Shown: positions 44,803 through 53,007 of the stretch, one piece after another
Position numbering within the stretch: position 1 is the stretch's first letter
How the letters are laid out: every line of letters starts with the position of its first letter
Assembly (NCBI GenBank): GCA_035249305.1
Contig: DATFGQ010000033.1
Span: 1 to 64,000, forward strand
Reading direction: 5' to 3'
Origin: DASUNP01 sp035249305
Lineage (GTDB): Bacteria; Acidobacteriota; Blastocatellia; UBA7656
DNA: 64,000 bases
Program-made: the position numbers and the translations under genes
Notes under the pieces: generated by a model
The model's database searches: none
Seen by the model: the letters and a program-made list of their open reading frames with translations, nothing else
What the model was told of the DNA's origin: nothing

Positions 44803-47800
44803 ATGTCCACGCTCCACATCCGCCAGGACGCCCCCAAAGACGGACGCTACCCCATCCGCCTCACCCTGACGCGGCACGGACAGCCGAGCTTGGAGGCCGA
44901 GGCGGACGTCGAGTTCGCACTCACCGACCAGGAGCAGGAGGACTTACGCTGGTACATGGAAGATTACCTCCGCCACCCCAGCCCGGCAGAAGCCGTCGCC
45001 GCACAGCAGGTCGAACAGCTCATGAAGGCGCGCGGCGAGGAGCTTTACAAGAAGGCCCTGGCCGCCAACGAAGACACGCAGGCCATATGGTTCTTGATCC
45101 GCAACGACGTGGCCGACCTGCGCGTAGAGATCGCATCGGGCGTGGCCGAGGCCGCCTCAATCCCCTGGGAGTTGATGCGCGACCCTAAGACCGACTCGCC
45201 CATCTCGCTGCGCGTGAAAGCCTTCGTCCGTGTTGAGTCGAGGCCCAGCCTAGCCTTCGTCCCCGTGCCGCCTTCGCAGGACGGCCGCATACGGCTGCTA
45301 TACGTGGCCTGCCGCCCCAGCGGGTCGCGCGACGTGGAGCTTCGGGCCGTGGCCAACCGGCTGCTTCAAGGTCTGGGGGCGGACCGCGCTCGCTTCGACA
45401 TAAAGGCGCTACGCCCGCCCACGTTCGAGCGGCTGCAAAAGGAACTCGCCGACGCCAAGGCATCCGGCCGCCCGTACCACATAGTCCACTTCGACGGGCA
45501 CGGCATCTACGCCGACCTGAGCAAGTCTAAGCTCGCCGAGTGGCTGGCCACGCTGTCGGGCCTGACGCTGGGCGGGGAGGGAACGGGCAAGCACGGCTAC
45601 CTTTTGTTCGAGCACCCCGGCGAACAGAAGGTGCGGCCGGTGGATGGGCAGACTCTGGGCCAGTTGCTTCACGACAGCGGCGTGCCGGTACTCGTGCTCA
45701 ACGCCTGCAAGTCTGCGATGCACGAATCGGCCGCCGCGCCCAAGGCGGCAGGCGACGTTCATGACGAAGTGCGGGCGATAGGGTCGCTTGCACAGTCGGT
45801 CGTCGACCAGGGCATACCGGCCGTGCTCGGCATGCGCTACAGCGTCTACGTGGTGACGGCGGCGCAGTACATCGGGCAGCTTTACGCCGCGTTGGCCGGG
45901 GGCCGAGGCTTCGGGCAGGCTGCAACCGAGGGGCGCAAGCATCTCAACCTCAACCCGGAGCGGTGGGTGGGGTTGAGGCCGCGGCCACTGCAAGACTGGT
46001 TCGTTCCCGTCGTCTATGAGGCCGCGCCCATGGAGCTTTGTCCGGCCGGGCCGATGGCGGGGCTTGGCGCGCAGGCGGAGCTGGATCCTGTGCAGGTCAA
46101 CCGCCAGCTACTGCGTTACGTCCCCGAGGAGGGGTTCGTGGGGCGAGACGAGACGATCCTGGCATTGGACCGCGCGTTCGACGAGCACCGCGTCGTCCTC
46201 CTGCACGCATACGCTGGGCAGGGGAAAAGCTCGACGGCCGTCGAGTTCGCCAGGTGGTATGCGGTGACGGGCGGGCTTGGTTCTCACCCGCTCGTCTTGC
46301 TGGCATCGTTCGAGAGCCCCACGGACCTTGCCGACCTGCTCAACCAGGTCGTGCAGCCTTTTGCGCCGATGCTCGCGGCGCAGGGGATAGATTGGAGCGC
46401 GATAAATGACCCGGAGGCGCGCCGGCAGCTCGTCCTCCAGATCCTGCGGCAAGTGCCGGTGCTGTGGATCTGGGACAACGTCGAGCCAGTGGCGGGGTTC
46501 CCGGAAGGGGCGGAGTCGCAATGGACGGCCGACGAGCAGCGGGAGCTGCGCGACTTCCTCCAGCAGCTTAAGCTCGACACGGCCAGCAAGGTGAAGGTGC
46601 TGCTGACCTCTCGCCGTGACGAGAAGAAGTGGCTGGGGGGCATCCCTTATCGAATAGCCATGCCGCGGATGAGGGACTCGGACGCGGCGCGGCTGGCGCT
46701 GAAGCTGGGCCAGGAGAGGGGGCTCAATCGGACTGAGGTGGCCGAGTGGCAGCCGCTGCTGGACTACTGCGCCGGCAACCCGCTGACGCTGCGGGTGCTG
46801 GTGGGGCAGGCGGTCAGGGCCGGGCTGCGTGGGCGGGAGCGGATCGAGGAGTTCGTGGAGGCGATACGAGGCGGGGAGAAGCAGATCGAGGACGCCGACG
46901 GAGAGCAGGGGCGTGACAAGTCGCTGGGGGCGTCGCTGGACTACGGTTTCCGGCATGCGTTCAAGGATGACGAGCTGCCGGTCATCGCGCTGCTCCACCT
47001 GTTCCAGGGCACGGTGGATGTAGATGCCCTCGACTTGATGGGAGCAGTCAGCGAACACGCGCTGGCGGAGCTGAAGGGCAGGAGCAAGGAGCAACTTACG
47101 GGGCTGCTGGAGCGGGCGAAGGAGACGGGGCTGCTCACCCAGATTGGCCCGGCCTACTTCACGATCCACCCTGCACTGCCGTGGTTCCTGCGCCAGCTTT
47201 TTGCGCGGCACTACGACGGGCAGGCTGGCCGGTCCACCTCCGAGGCCGCCGTCCGCGCCTGGGTCGAGGCGGTCGGCGCATTGGGCAACTATTACCACCG
47301 GGAGTTCAACGAAGGTAACCGGCGTGTGATGGACTTTCTGGAACTGGAGGAAGCCAACCTCCTTCAAGCCCGCCGCCTCGCCCGGCGGAACGGATGGTGG
47401 TCGCCGGTCACATACTGCATGCAGGGGCTGCTCATCCTTTACCCTTACCAAGGACGCCAGGGGGAATGGGCGAGGCTTGTCGAGGAGATCCGCCCCGACT
47501 ACTGCACCGACGACGACGAGCCCATCCCAGGTCGCGAAGACGAATACTCTCTGGTCATGGACTACCGCGTCGATCTGGCGGAGCGTCACGAGCGGGACCT
47601 CGCCAAAGCCGCCGCACTTCAGAGGGAAGTTGTAGAATTTGATCGCCAGCGCGCAGCCTCCCTCTTGGCCCTGCCCGCGGACTTGCAGCTCGACGACGGA
47701 CAGCGCCACCTGCTGCGGACGCTCGGTGTGGCTGTGTTCAAATTGGGGCATATACTACAAGGACAGGGCGACGCTGCGTGTCTGAAACCGTATGAAGAAT

Positions 47801-48468
47801 CATTGGAGATTGACCGACGCATTGGAGACAAGGCTGCCCAAGCAGTCGGTGAATTCAACCTCGGCAATGCTTACATGCAGCTTCCTGCCATCTTCGATCT
47901 CGAAGCCGCCGAGGCGGCCTATCAGCGCAGCCTGGATTTGCGTGCACCGAACGACGCCTTGGGCCGCGCCAGGTGCATTAATCAAATCGGTAGGGTGCAT
48001 CACGAGCGCTTCCTCGAAGCCCGCCGACGCAAAGAGCCAACGGAGACCTTGCTGCGTCACGCCCAGGCGGCGGAAGAGCGTTACCTTGATGCTTTGCGAC
48101 TGTGTCCGAAGGACGCCTTAACTGACCTTGCGCCGAAGCACAACTCGTTGGGCAACCTCTACTCCGAATTTGGACAACTGGATAAGGCCCGCGAGCATTA
48201 CGAGCAAGATGCATATTATGAGGAAAAATCCGGCAACCATTTCGGTGCCGGCCAAACGCGCTACAACATGGCCCTGATGTATGCCAAGACGGCAGCAAGG
48301 GATGGCCTGCCGTCACAGCGGCGCGCGGGTCTGCTCCGCGCGCGGGCTTATGCCGAAGCGGCCTTGCGCGACTTCCAGCACTACCAGGGCCGCGCCGCGA
48401 GAGAAGAGGCCTTAGCCCAAGGTCTCATCGACAGAATCAACCAACTCCTCGCGGAGCTGCCGAAATAA
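44803..48468 (+). CDS. CHAT-NB-ARC-TPR protein (bacterial NLR-like)
   Basis: The 1221-residue protein has a caspase-fold CHAT domain with catalytic His233 (HFDGHG) and Cys302 (VLNACKSA). An NB-ARC-type STAND ATPase follows: P-loop AYAGQGKSS with Lys475, Walker B VLWIWDNV with Asp558, LLTSRRDEKKW and GNPLTLRVL. A helical region and C-terminal TPR repeats (about 980-1215, SLGNLYSEFGQLDKAREHY) complete it. The layout resembles NLR proteins: TPRs sense, NB-ARC oligomerises, CHAT cleaves. ATG 44803 has AAGGAAGG upstream. It stands alone, is GC-rich at its start, and is flanked by direct repeats. A defence or cell-death role is inference. Confidence 0.9.
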   Translation: MSTLHIRQDAPKDGRYPIRLTLTRHGQPSLEAEADVEFALTDQEQEDLRWYMEDYLRHPSPAEAVAAQQVEQLMKARGEELYKKALAANEDTQAIWFLIRNDVADLRVEIASGVAEAASIPWELMRDPKTDSPISLRVKAFVRVESRPSLAFVPVPPSQDGRIRLLYVACRPSGSRDVELRAVANRLLQGLGADRARFDIKALRPPTFERLQKELADAKASGRPYHIVHFDGHGIYADLSKSKLAEWLATLSGLTLGGEGTGKHGYLLFEHPGEQKVRPVDGQTLGQLLHDSGVPVLVLNACKSAMHESAAAPKAAGDVHDEVRAIGSLAQSVVDQGIPAVLGMRYSVYVVTAAQYIGQLYAALAGGRGFGQAATEGRKHLNLNPERWVGLRPRPLQDWFVPVVYEAAPMELCPAGPMAGLGAQAELDPVQVNRQLLRYVPEEGFVGRDETILALDRAFDEHRVVLLHAYAGQGKSSTAVEFARWYAVTGGLGSHPLVLLASFESPTDLADLLNQVVQPFAPMLAAQGIDWSAINDPEARRQLVLQILRQVPVLWIWDNVEPVAGFPEGAESQWTADEQRELRDFLQQLKLDTASKVKVLLTSRRDEKKWLGGIPYRIAMPRMRDSDAARLALKLGQERGLNRTEVAEWQPLLDYCAGNPLTLRVLVGQAVRAGLRGRERIEEFVEAIRGGEKQIEDADGEQGRDKSLGASLDYGFRHAFKDDELPVIALLHLFQGTVDVDALDLMGAVSEHALAELKGRSKEQLTGLLERAKETGLLTQIGPAYFTIHPALPWFLRQLFARHYDGQAGRSTSEAAVRAWVEAVGALGNYYHREFNEGNRRVMDFLELEEANLLQARRLARRNGWWSPVTYCMQGLLILYPYQGRQGEWARLVEEIRPDYCTDDDEPIPGREDEYSLVMDYRVDLAERHERDLAKAAALQREVVEFDRQRAASLLALPADLQLDDGQRHLLRTLGVAVFKLGHILQGQGDAACLKPYEESLEIDRRIGDKAAQAVGEFNLGNAYMQLPAIFDLEAAEAAYQRSLDLRAPNDALGRARCINQIGRVHHERFLEARRRKEPTETLLRHAQAAEERYLDALRLCPKDALTDLAPKHNSLGNLYSEFGQLDKAREHYEQDAYYEEKSGNHFGAGQTRYNMALMYAKTAARDGLPSQRRAGLLRARAYAEAALRDFQHYQGRAAREEALAQGLIDRINQLLAELPK

Positions 48469-48496
48469 ACCGCAACTACGCACGTGGACAGGCACC

Positions 48497-48524
48497 GGGA
48501 TTATTAACAAATGGATGATGCCGA
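48497..48524. repeat. right copy of the 28-bp direct repeat flanking the CHAT gene
   Basis: GGGATTATTAACAAAT followed by GGATGATGCCGA lies 28 bases after the CHAT stop and pairs with 44659-44686 in the same orientation. Confidence 0.7.
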
Positions 48525-48573
48525 TAGCGAGATCATAGCCCTTTGCAATTGGGAGCGGCCGGAAAAGTAGTGC

Positions 48574-48666
48574 CTCCTTCGGAGTGCGGTGACAAGTCAC
48601 CGCTTTTGAGTTAGGCAAAACGGCGATGGCTAACTAAAAGCGCTGCGGTCTGCGCACCCGAAGGAG
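48574..48666. repeat. imperfect REP-like palindrome
   Basis: The left end, CTCCTTCGGAGTGCGGTGAC and onward, pairs imperfectly with the right end, AAAAGCGCTGCGG to GAAGGAG. The left arm is a diverged copy of the 9008-9036 arm, including GTGACAAGTCAC and GAGTTAG. It occupies the gap between the CHAT gene and the sigma-54 activator; the rest of that gap (48667-48762) shows no gene. Confidence 0.7.
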
Positions 48667-48762
48667 CCGTCACGTCTTATTGTGGCCTGATAATCTGCGG
48701 GTTGCTTACAGTAATGTGCGATCTCAGATCGGCGCGGATTCCTGCGGGCATCGGCCGTCAGT

Positions 48763-50121
48763 CTAGTGGATGCCGTGCTTGTTCAGAAAGTAATTTAGAT
48801 TTCTAGGGTCAATTCCCAAGAGCTTGGCCGCGCGGTTCTTCACCCAGTCGGCCCCGCTTAATGCTTCTAAGATGATCTGTCTTTCGGCGAGTTCCAGGCG
48901 GCCCTTCAATGAGCTGTTGCGGTCCTCTTCACGTCTTAGCTTATCCGGCAAGCTCTTGACCTGCATGCTCTTGTCCTTTTCCAGTATGACCGCATACTCG
49001 ATAGCGTTCTCCATCTCTCTCACATTCCCCGGCCAGCAGTAGTTCATTAACGCCTGCATCGAATCAAGCTCTATATGCTCGATCTGCTTTTTTAGCGAGG
49101 TCGCGTAGCTTTTCAAGAAGTGGCGCGCAAGAAGCGGAATATCTACCTTCCTCTCTCTCAGAGGCGGCAGGTGGATCGGGAAGGCGTTGAGCCTGTAATA
49201 CAAGTCCTCGCGAAATTTTCCTTCCTCAATAGCTTTCATCAAGTCAGTGTTAGTGATCGCTACCACTCGCACGTTGACCTTGACCGACAGGGATTCGCCC
49301 ACGGGCTCGAACTCCTTCTCCTGCAAGACGCGGAGCAACTTCGCCTGCCCTGACAAAGACATGCTCCCGATCTCGTCGAGTATGATAGTGCCGCCATCGG
49401 CCAGCTTGAACCTCCCTTTGCGATCCTGAATGGCGCCCGTAAAAGATCCCCTCTTATGGCCGAACAATTCGCTTTCGAGCAGAGTCTCGGTCAAGGCCGC
49501 GCAATTGACTTTGATGAGAGGCCCTCGCGCCCGGCGGCTGTGGAAATGAATGGCCTGCGCGACCAACTCCTTACCAGTCCCGCTCTCGCCTTGAATGAGG
49601 ACCGTCGTGTCCGTCTTCGCCACGAGCCCGATCAGGCGGCAGACTTTATGAATCTGCTCGCTCTGCCCGATGATGGACGGAAAGTCCAGCGTAGTTTCGA
49701 TCAGGTCTTCGCGGTCCCGGCTATCGGCCGATGCTTCGCTATTCATCCTTGCCTCGAAAGGCGGGTCGGGCGATTTCATCCGGCCGGAGCTGGCTATCAG
49801 CAGAAGCGAATCTTGCCCTTGATAGGTCGTAGCGCACAACCGCAGGTCTCTTTCGACGTTCCTTCCTTCTTTGTCGATAATGAAGGCTCGTTCGGTCAGA
49901 CGCCCGTTGAGTTCCATCTCCAGTGAGTCGCAAAGGCGGGGGATTATTTGATCCGCCTTCAGTTGCAAGATCTCCGAATCGGAGTAACCGAGCAGGGGAG
50001 CTACGTTGCGGTTTACTTCCAGAATGCGTAAGTCTTTCGGGTTAATGATAAATAGAGCGTCGCTCACCTGCTCCCATAAAGCTTTGAAGGCTTCGCTTGT
50101 CTCGGCTGATGATATACACAT
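48763..50121 (-). CDS. sigma-54-dependent PAS-AAA-Fis transcriptional activator
   Basis: The 452-residue enhancer-binding protein has an N-terminal PAS sensor (about 10-115). The AAA+ domain carries Walker A GESGTGKE (178-185), the sigma-54 contact loop GSFTGA (225-230, usual GAFTGA with Ser at position 2) and Walker B GGTIILDE (243-250). The C-terminal Fis helix-turn-helix is NRAAKLLGIDPRNLNYFL. I chose ATG 50121, placed 6 bases after AGGAGG; a longer frame adds 13 residues. The 273-base gap upstream (50122-50394) holds no clear gene or sigma-54 site. It is a candidate regulator of the adjacent island. Confidence 0.93.
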   Translation of the reverse strand: MCISSAETSEAFKALWEQVSDALFIINPKDLRILEVNRNVAPLLGYSDSEILQLKADQIIPRLCDSLEMELNGRLTERAFIIDKEGRNVERDLRLCATTYQGQDSLLLIASSGRMKSPDPPFEARMNSEASADSRDREDLIETTLDFPSIIGQSEQIHKVCRLIGLVAKTDTTVLIQGESGTGKELVAQAIHFHSRRARGPLIKVNCAALTETLLESELFGHKRGSFTGAIQDRKGRFKLADGGTIILDEIGSMSLSGQAKLLRVLQEKEFEPVGESLSVKVNVRVVAITNTDLMKAIEEGKFREDLYYRLNAFPIHLPPLRERKVDIPLLARHFLKSYATSLKKQIEHIELDSMQALMNYCWPGNVREMENAIEYAVILEKDKSMQVKSLPDKLRREEDRNSSLKGRLELAERQIILEALSGADWVKNRAAKLLGIDPRNLNYFLNKHGIH

Positions 50122-50394
50122 GAGGGGCCTCCTGCTACAAGCCCTGTCCCCAAGGGGCAAGACCAGTAATTAATTCTTATCCGCTACCTTGCTCGATAAA
50201 TTCGGGGCTGCTGGGCCGAGGAGTTCCAATTCCTTAAATCAGTCTTCTTTGCAAATCTCAGGGCCGATTATCCATTAAAGCGAGACGCGCGGCCCTGGAT
50301 CGATTACAGTTATCATTAATACATGTAGACGCGAGCCGGCAAGGCTCTTTTGCAACTTACTTCGCAAACTTCCGAACGAAATATCTTCATTCTG

Positions 50395-50772
50395 TTATAC
50401 GGAGCGATATTCGAGCAAATACAAGAGGTTTCGGGCAAACGTTGTCTTGACCACGCATTGAAACTCGCCCGTGTTTCGCGCCTGGCCGTTCCATTCTTTC
50501 TGTGACTCGGGGGTTATCATCAGAATAACCTCCGAGCCGGGCCTGATCCTGGTCACGGCCCTGGCAAAGCTCAACACGTCGGTAGGGCCGACGCTGGCGT
50601 CGGAGATGACCACGTCATAGCACGACTCTTCTATTCGCTTCAACGACTGCTCGAAACTCTCTACCGAATCGACGTTCTCATAGCCCGCTGAGAGAAGAAA
50701 ATTGTATAGCTCCTCTCGGAAATTGGTGTCCGGCTCCACGATCAGTATCACCTTGTTAATGCTCGCGCTCAT
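50395..50772 (-). CDS. orphan single-domain response regulator
   Basis: The 125-residue receiver domain has acidic residues Glu13 and Asp15, the phospho-acceptor Asp58 (VVISDAS), the switch Thr87 and Lys109. There is no output domain. No histidine kinase is adjacent. It lies 57 bases downstream of the effector island and may be co-transcribed with it, passing phosphate by protein contact. An in-frame GTG three codons upstream is an alternative start. Confidence 0.88.
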   Translation of the reverse strand: MSASINKVILIVEPDTNFREELYNFLLSAGYENVDSVESFEQSLKRIEESCYDVVISDASVGPTDVLSFARAVTRIRPGSEVILMITPESQKEWNGQARNTGEFQCVVKTTFARNLLYLLEYRSV

Positions 50773-50829
50773 GCATCTCACAATCGGTTCTGTACCGCGA
50801 AAGCTGTCTTGAACTCCGGCGGCGCTTCG

Positions 50830-51570
50830 TTAATAACAAGGGAGGCCCGTTTTATTCTCGTACCAGGCGCAAAACCGGCGCTCAATCGCATTGGCTTGAT
50901 CCTCATGCTGGTTACTGAGGTTTTGCACTATTGTTTTGAGCTTCTGTCCGCTTAGTAAGCCTCGAAGCACACGGACCACGGGCACACGGAAGTAAGTCGA
51001 CAGAAAGTTGGGAACTCCCAGCAGCCCATATTGAGTAACGTGAACCATCTCATGGGCATAAATACCGATAGGCAGAGTGCCTCCCTTAATGATGTGAGGG
51101 GCGCAAAAGACTCTAGTGTCGAGCGTCACAGCCAGGGCCTCGAACCGCCCCGGAACCCAGCCCCCCACAAAGAAGCGCGGAAGGCGTGCGAGGGCGGCTC
51201 GGAGAATAATGCCGTCTTTCTTATTGTGTTTGGCGTAATCCAGAAGCTGCGCCTTGTAATCGTCGGGAATTTTGATCTGTTTGGCCTGGGCGAGGTTGCT
51301 TACAACCACGGCGTTGAACAGTTGTCGAATTATCGGCGCCGGCACGGCGCTTACCCGCCTCGGCAGACCCGGAATATGTCGCACAATAACCGTAGCCACC
51401 CTTTGAACCGGGCGCTCAACCAAACGCATCGCGGCCCTGGCCACAGGCGGAGGAATTCGAATCCGCTTGCCTATTCCTGAAAGCGCCCCCTGTACCGAGC
51501 CGTCTGAGCGCTGATCGTCTGTCGCTTGCCGAGGTGTTCGCCCCGAATTGTCTCTTGTGCGAAAGTACAT
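50830..51570 (-). CDS. HExxH protein resembling the eCIS-core/DUF4157 domain
   Basis: The 246-residue protein has a basic, disordered first 60 residues and ends in a zinc-protease-like domain. HEMVH is at 173-177 in IYAHEMVHVTQYG, and HEDQAN at 222-227 may supply a third ligand. HExxH followed by TQ is typical of the DUF4157 core domain linked to extracellular contractile injection systems. There is no signal peptide. The start MYFRTRDNSGRTP closely parallels the MYVRTRDQLGRLP start of the gene at 58658. ATG 51570 has AGGA upstream. It is the last effector-like gene of the island. Confidence 0.68.
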   Translation of the reverse strand: MYFRTRDNSGRTPRQATDDQRSDGSVQGALSGIGKRIRIPPPVARAAMRLVERPVQRVATVIVRHIPGLPRRVSAVPAPIIRQLFNAVVVSNLAQAKQIKIPDDYKAQLLDYAKHNKKDGIILRAALARLPRFFVGGWVPGRFEALAVTLDTRVFCAPHIIKGGTLPIGIYAHEMVHVTQYGLLGVPNFLSTYFRVPVVRVLRGLLSGQKLKTIVQNLSNQHEDQANAIERRFCAWYENKTGLPCY

Positions 51571-51604
51571 GCTTCTTCCTTTTCGTAACAGCCTGGCGGC
51601 CGAT

Positions 51605-52981
51605 TCATTCGCCGCCACTCTTGATGATCACGCCGTCTTTAGCGATCTTCGAATGCGGAGATAATTCCGAGCCCCAGGGCAGCTTGTTAAGGTTGTCCCA
51701 GTCATTCCCGTACCGCGCAAACTCGCACTCCGTAGTCCTGGCGTCCAGCGGGCACTCGGTTTCAAAGTCCGTGTCTCGGTATCCGGCCTCCGAGCATTGC
51801 TGACCGGCGCGGCCGCGCCTGAACCCGTGCGTCATCACTTTTGTGAAGGCCGCCACCTTGCGACCCGGCCACCTCTTCGACAGCTCGATCAGCAACTCTG
51901 CGCCCAGAGGCCCCTTCCCCGCGTTGCAGCCCATAAGCAAGACCACGGCATCGCTGCTAAGGAGTTCTTCGATCCCCGACAAGGTCGCGTCAATCAATCC
52001 GCCACGGATTTCTTGGACGGACAAAGGGGCTCGACCTCTGCGGTTTACTTCAAGACTCCCGGGCGTTCCGTGCGCAACTATGGCGAGCCGGCTAAGCTGG
52101 CCGCGCGCAATCGGCGGGCAATCTAAGAAAAGGTTGTCGCACACATGACTGGGCGTCGGGTTGACGGCCAGTTGTATCGCCAGGTTCGGGAGCGTGGCGA
52201 AGATTATACCCATGTCCCAACCGGACTGCCCCTTTGAAGTACCGCCCGGATACGGGCTGGCAGGACTGTCGTCCAACCTGGCGTCCTTACACGGGCGGCC
52301 CGGCGCGTCTATATTCTCTGACCAGACCGTTATCTTTCTGGCCGGCGCGGCGCACTGCGTCAGGTTGCCGACGGGGACTACCATTAAAGGCGCTTCGGCA
52401 ATCCCCGGCTGCCGGGCCGATGGGAGGAGGCATCGCGAGGCGATAGGGGTTCGGAGGGCTTCTAATGCGAACCAGGATTTCATCAGCGCGGCGTCGAGCT
52501 TGAATGGCGAGGCGGCAAACCGCTTCTCATTTTTCAACAGACCGCAGTCGGGGTCCAGCTCGCGTCGAAAGGCGATTATCGGCGCGCCGCCCATCGGGTT
52601 GTCCGGGTCCAACATAAGAACCGCGTCCTCACCCCGGGGGATTATCGTCCACCACGACAGGCCCAGCCTTAGCGCACGCTTGGCGGTCTTCTCCCAGTTA
52701 ACACAGTGAATCCCGGCCAGCCGGTTCTGCTTGATCGCTTCGAGCAACGCGACCGCGTACTTGCTGGTCGGCGGGTGCTTAGACAGCCGCACGAGAGCAT
52801 GCTGAGCGGGTATGCTGATGCGCGCGTCTATGACATCCTTTTGCGTGTAGTTGAGAACTCGCGGGGGGAAGGTGATCGAGGGCCGGCGAGTGGGCGCGGC
52901 TTCTCCAAGTAGTCTTGAGCCGCGAGGCGAATGAAAACCCGCGACCTGTCCTTTTTTCTCCTGTGAGTAGATATAAGCCAT
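51605..52981 (-). CDS. modular protein with caspase-like (DUF4347-type) C-terminal domain
   Basis: The 458-residue protein starts MAYIYSQEKKG. Residues 41-115 match the neighbour at 54648 at 56 of 75 positions. The C-terminal half is different. LAIVAHGTPGSLEVN puts a His-Gly pair at 304-305, and VVLLMGCNAGKGP places Cys352 after a hydrophobic strand, as in DUF4347 and other clan CD peptidase folds. No signal peptide. The chosen ATG 52981 keeps the shared MAYIY start; an upstream ATG at 53008, overlapping the preceding stop, would add MSYSASRAI. Confidence 0.72.
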   Translation of the reverse strand: MAYIYSQEKKGQVAGFHSPRGSRLLGEAAPTRRPSITFPPRVLNYTQKDVIDARISIPAQHALVRLSKHPPTSKYAVALLEAIKQNRLAGIHCVNWEKTAKRALRLGLSWWTIIPRGEDAVLMLDPDNPMGGAPIIAFRRELDPDCGLLKNEKRFAASPFKLDAALMKSWFALEALRTPIASRCLLPSARQPGIAEAPLMVVPVGNLTQCAAPARKITVWSENIDAPGRPCKDARLDDSPASPYPGGTSKGQSGWDMGIIFATLPNLAIQLAVNPTPSHVCDNLFLDCPPIARGQLSRLAIVAHGTPGSLEVNRRGRAPLSVQEIRGGLIDATLSGIEELLSSDAVVLLMGCNAGKGPLGAELLIELSKRWPGRKVAAFTKVMTHGFRRGRAGQQCSEAGYRDTDFETECPLDARTTECEFARYGNDWDNLNKLPWGSELSPHSKIAKDGVIIKSGGE

Positions 52982-53007
52982 TATCGCTCGCGATGCGCTG
53001 TAGCTCA

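Noticed and set aside
46108..47751. 547-codon open frame on the minus strand opposite the CHAT gene
   Set aside because: Antisense shadow with no domain features; the + strand has intact NB-ARC motifs across the same bases.
50134..50155. Possible sigma-54 promoter on the minus strand before the activator gene
   Set aside because: The -24 GG is correctly spaced but the -12 dinucleotide is GT rather than GC, and the start point would overlap the ribosome site.
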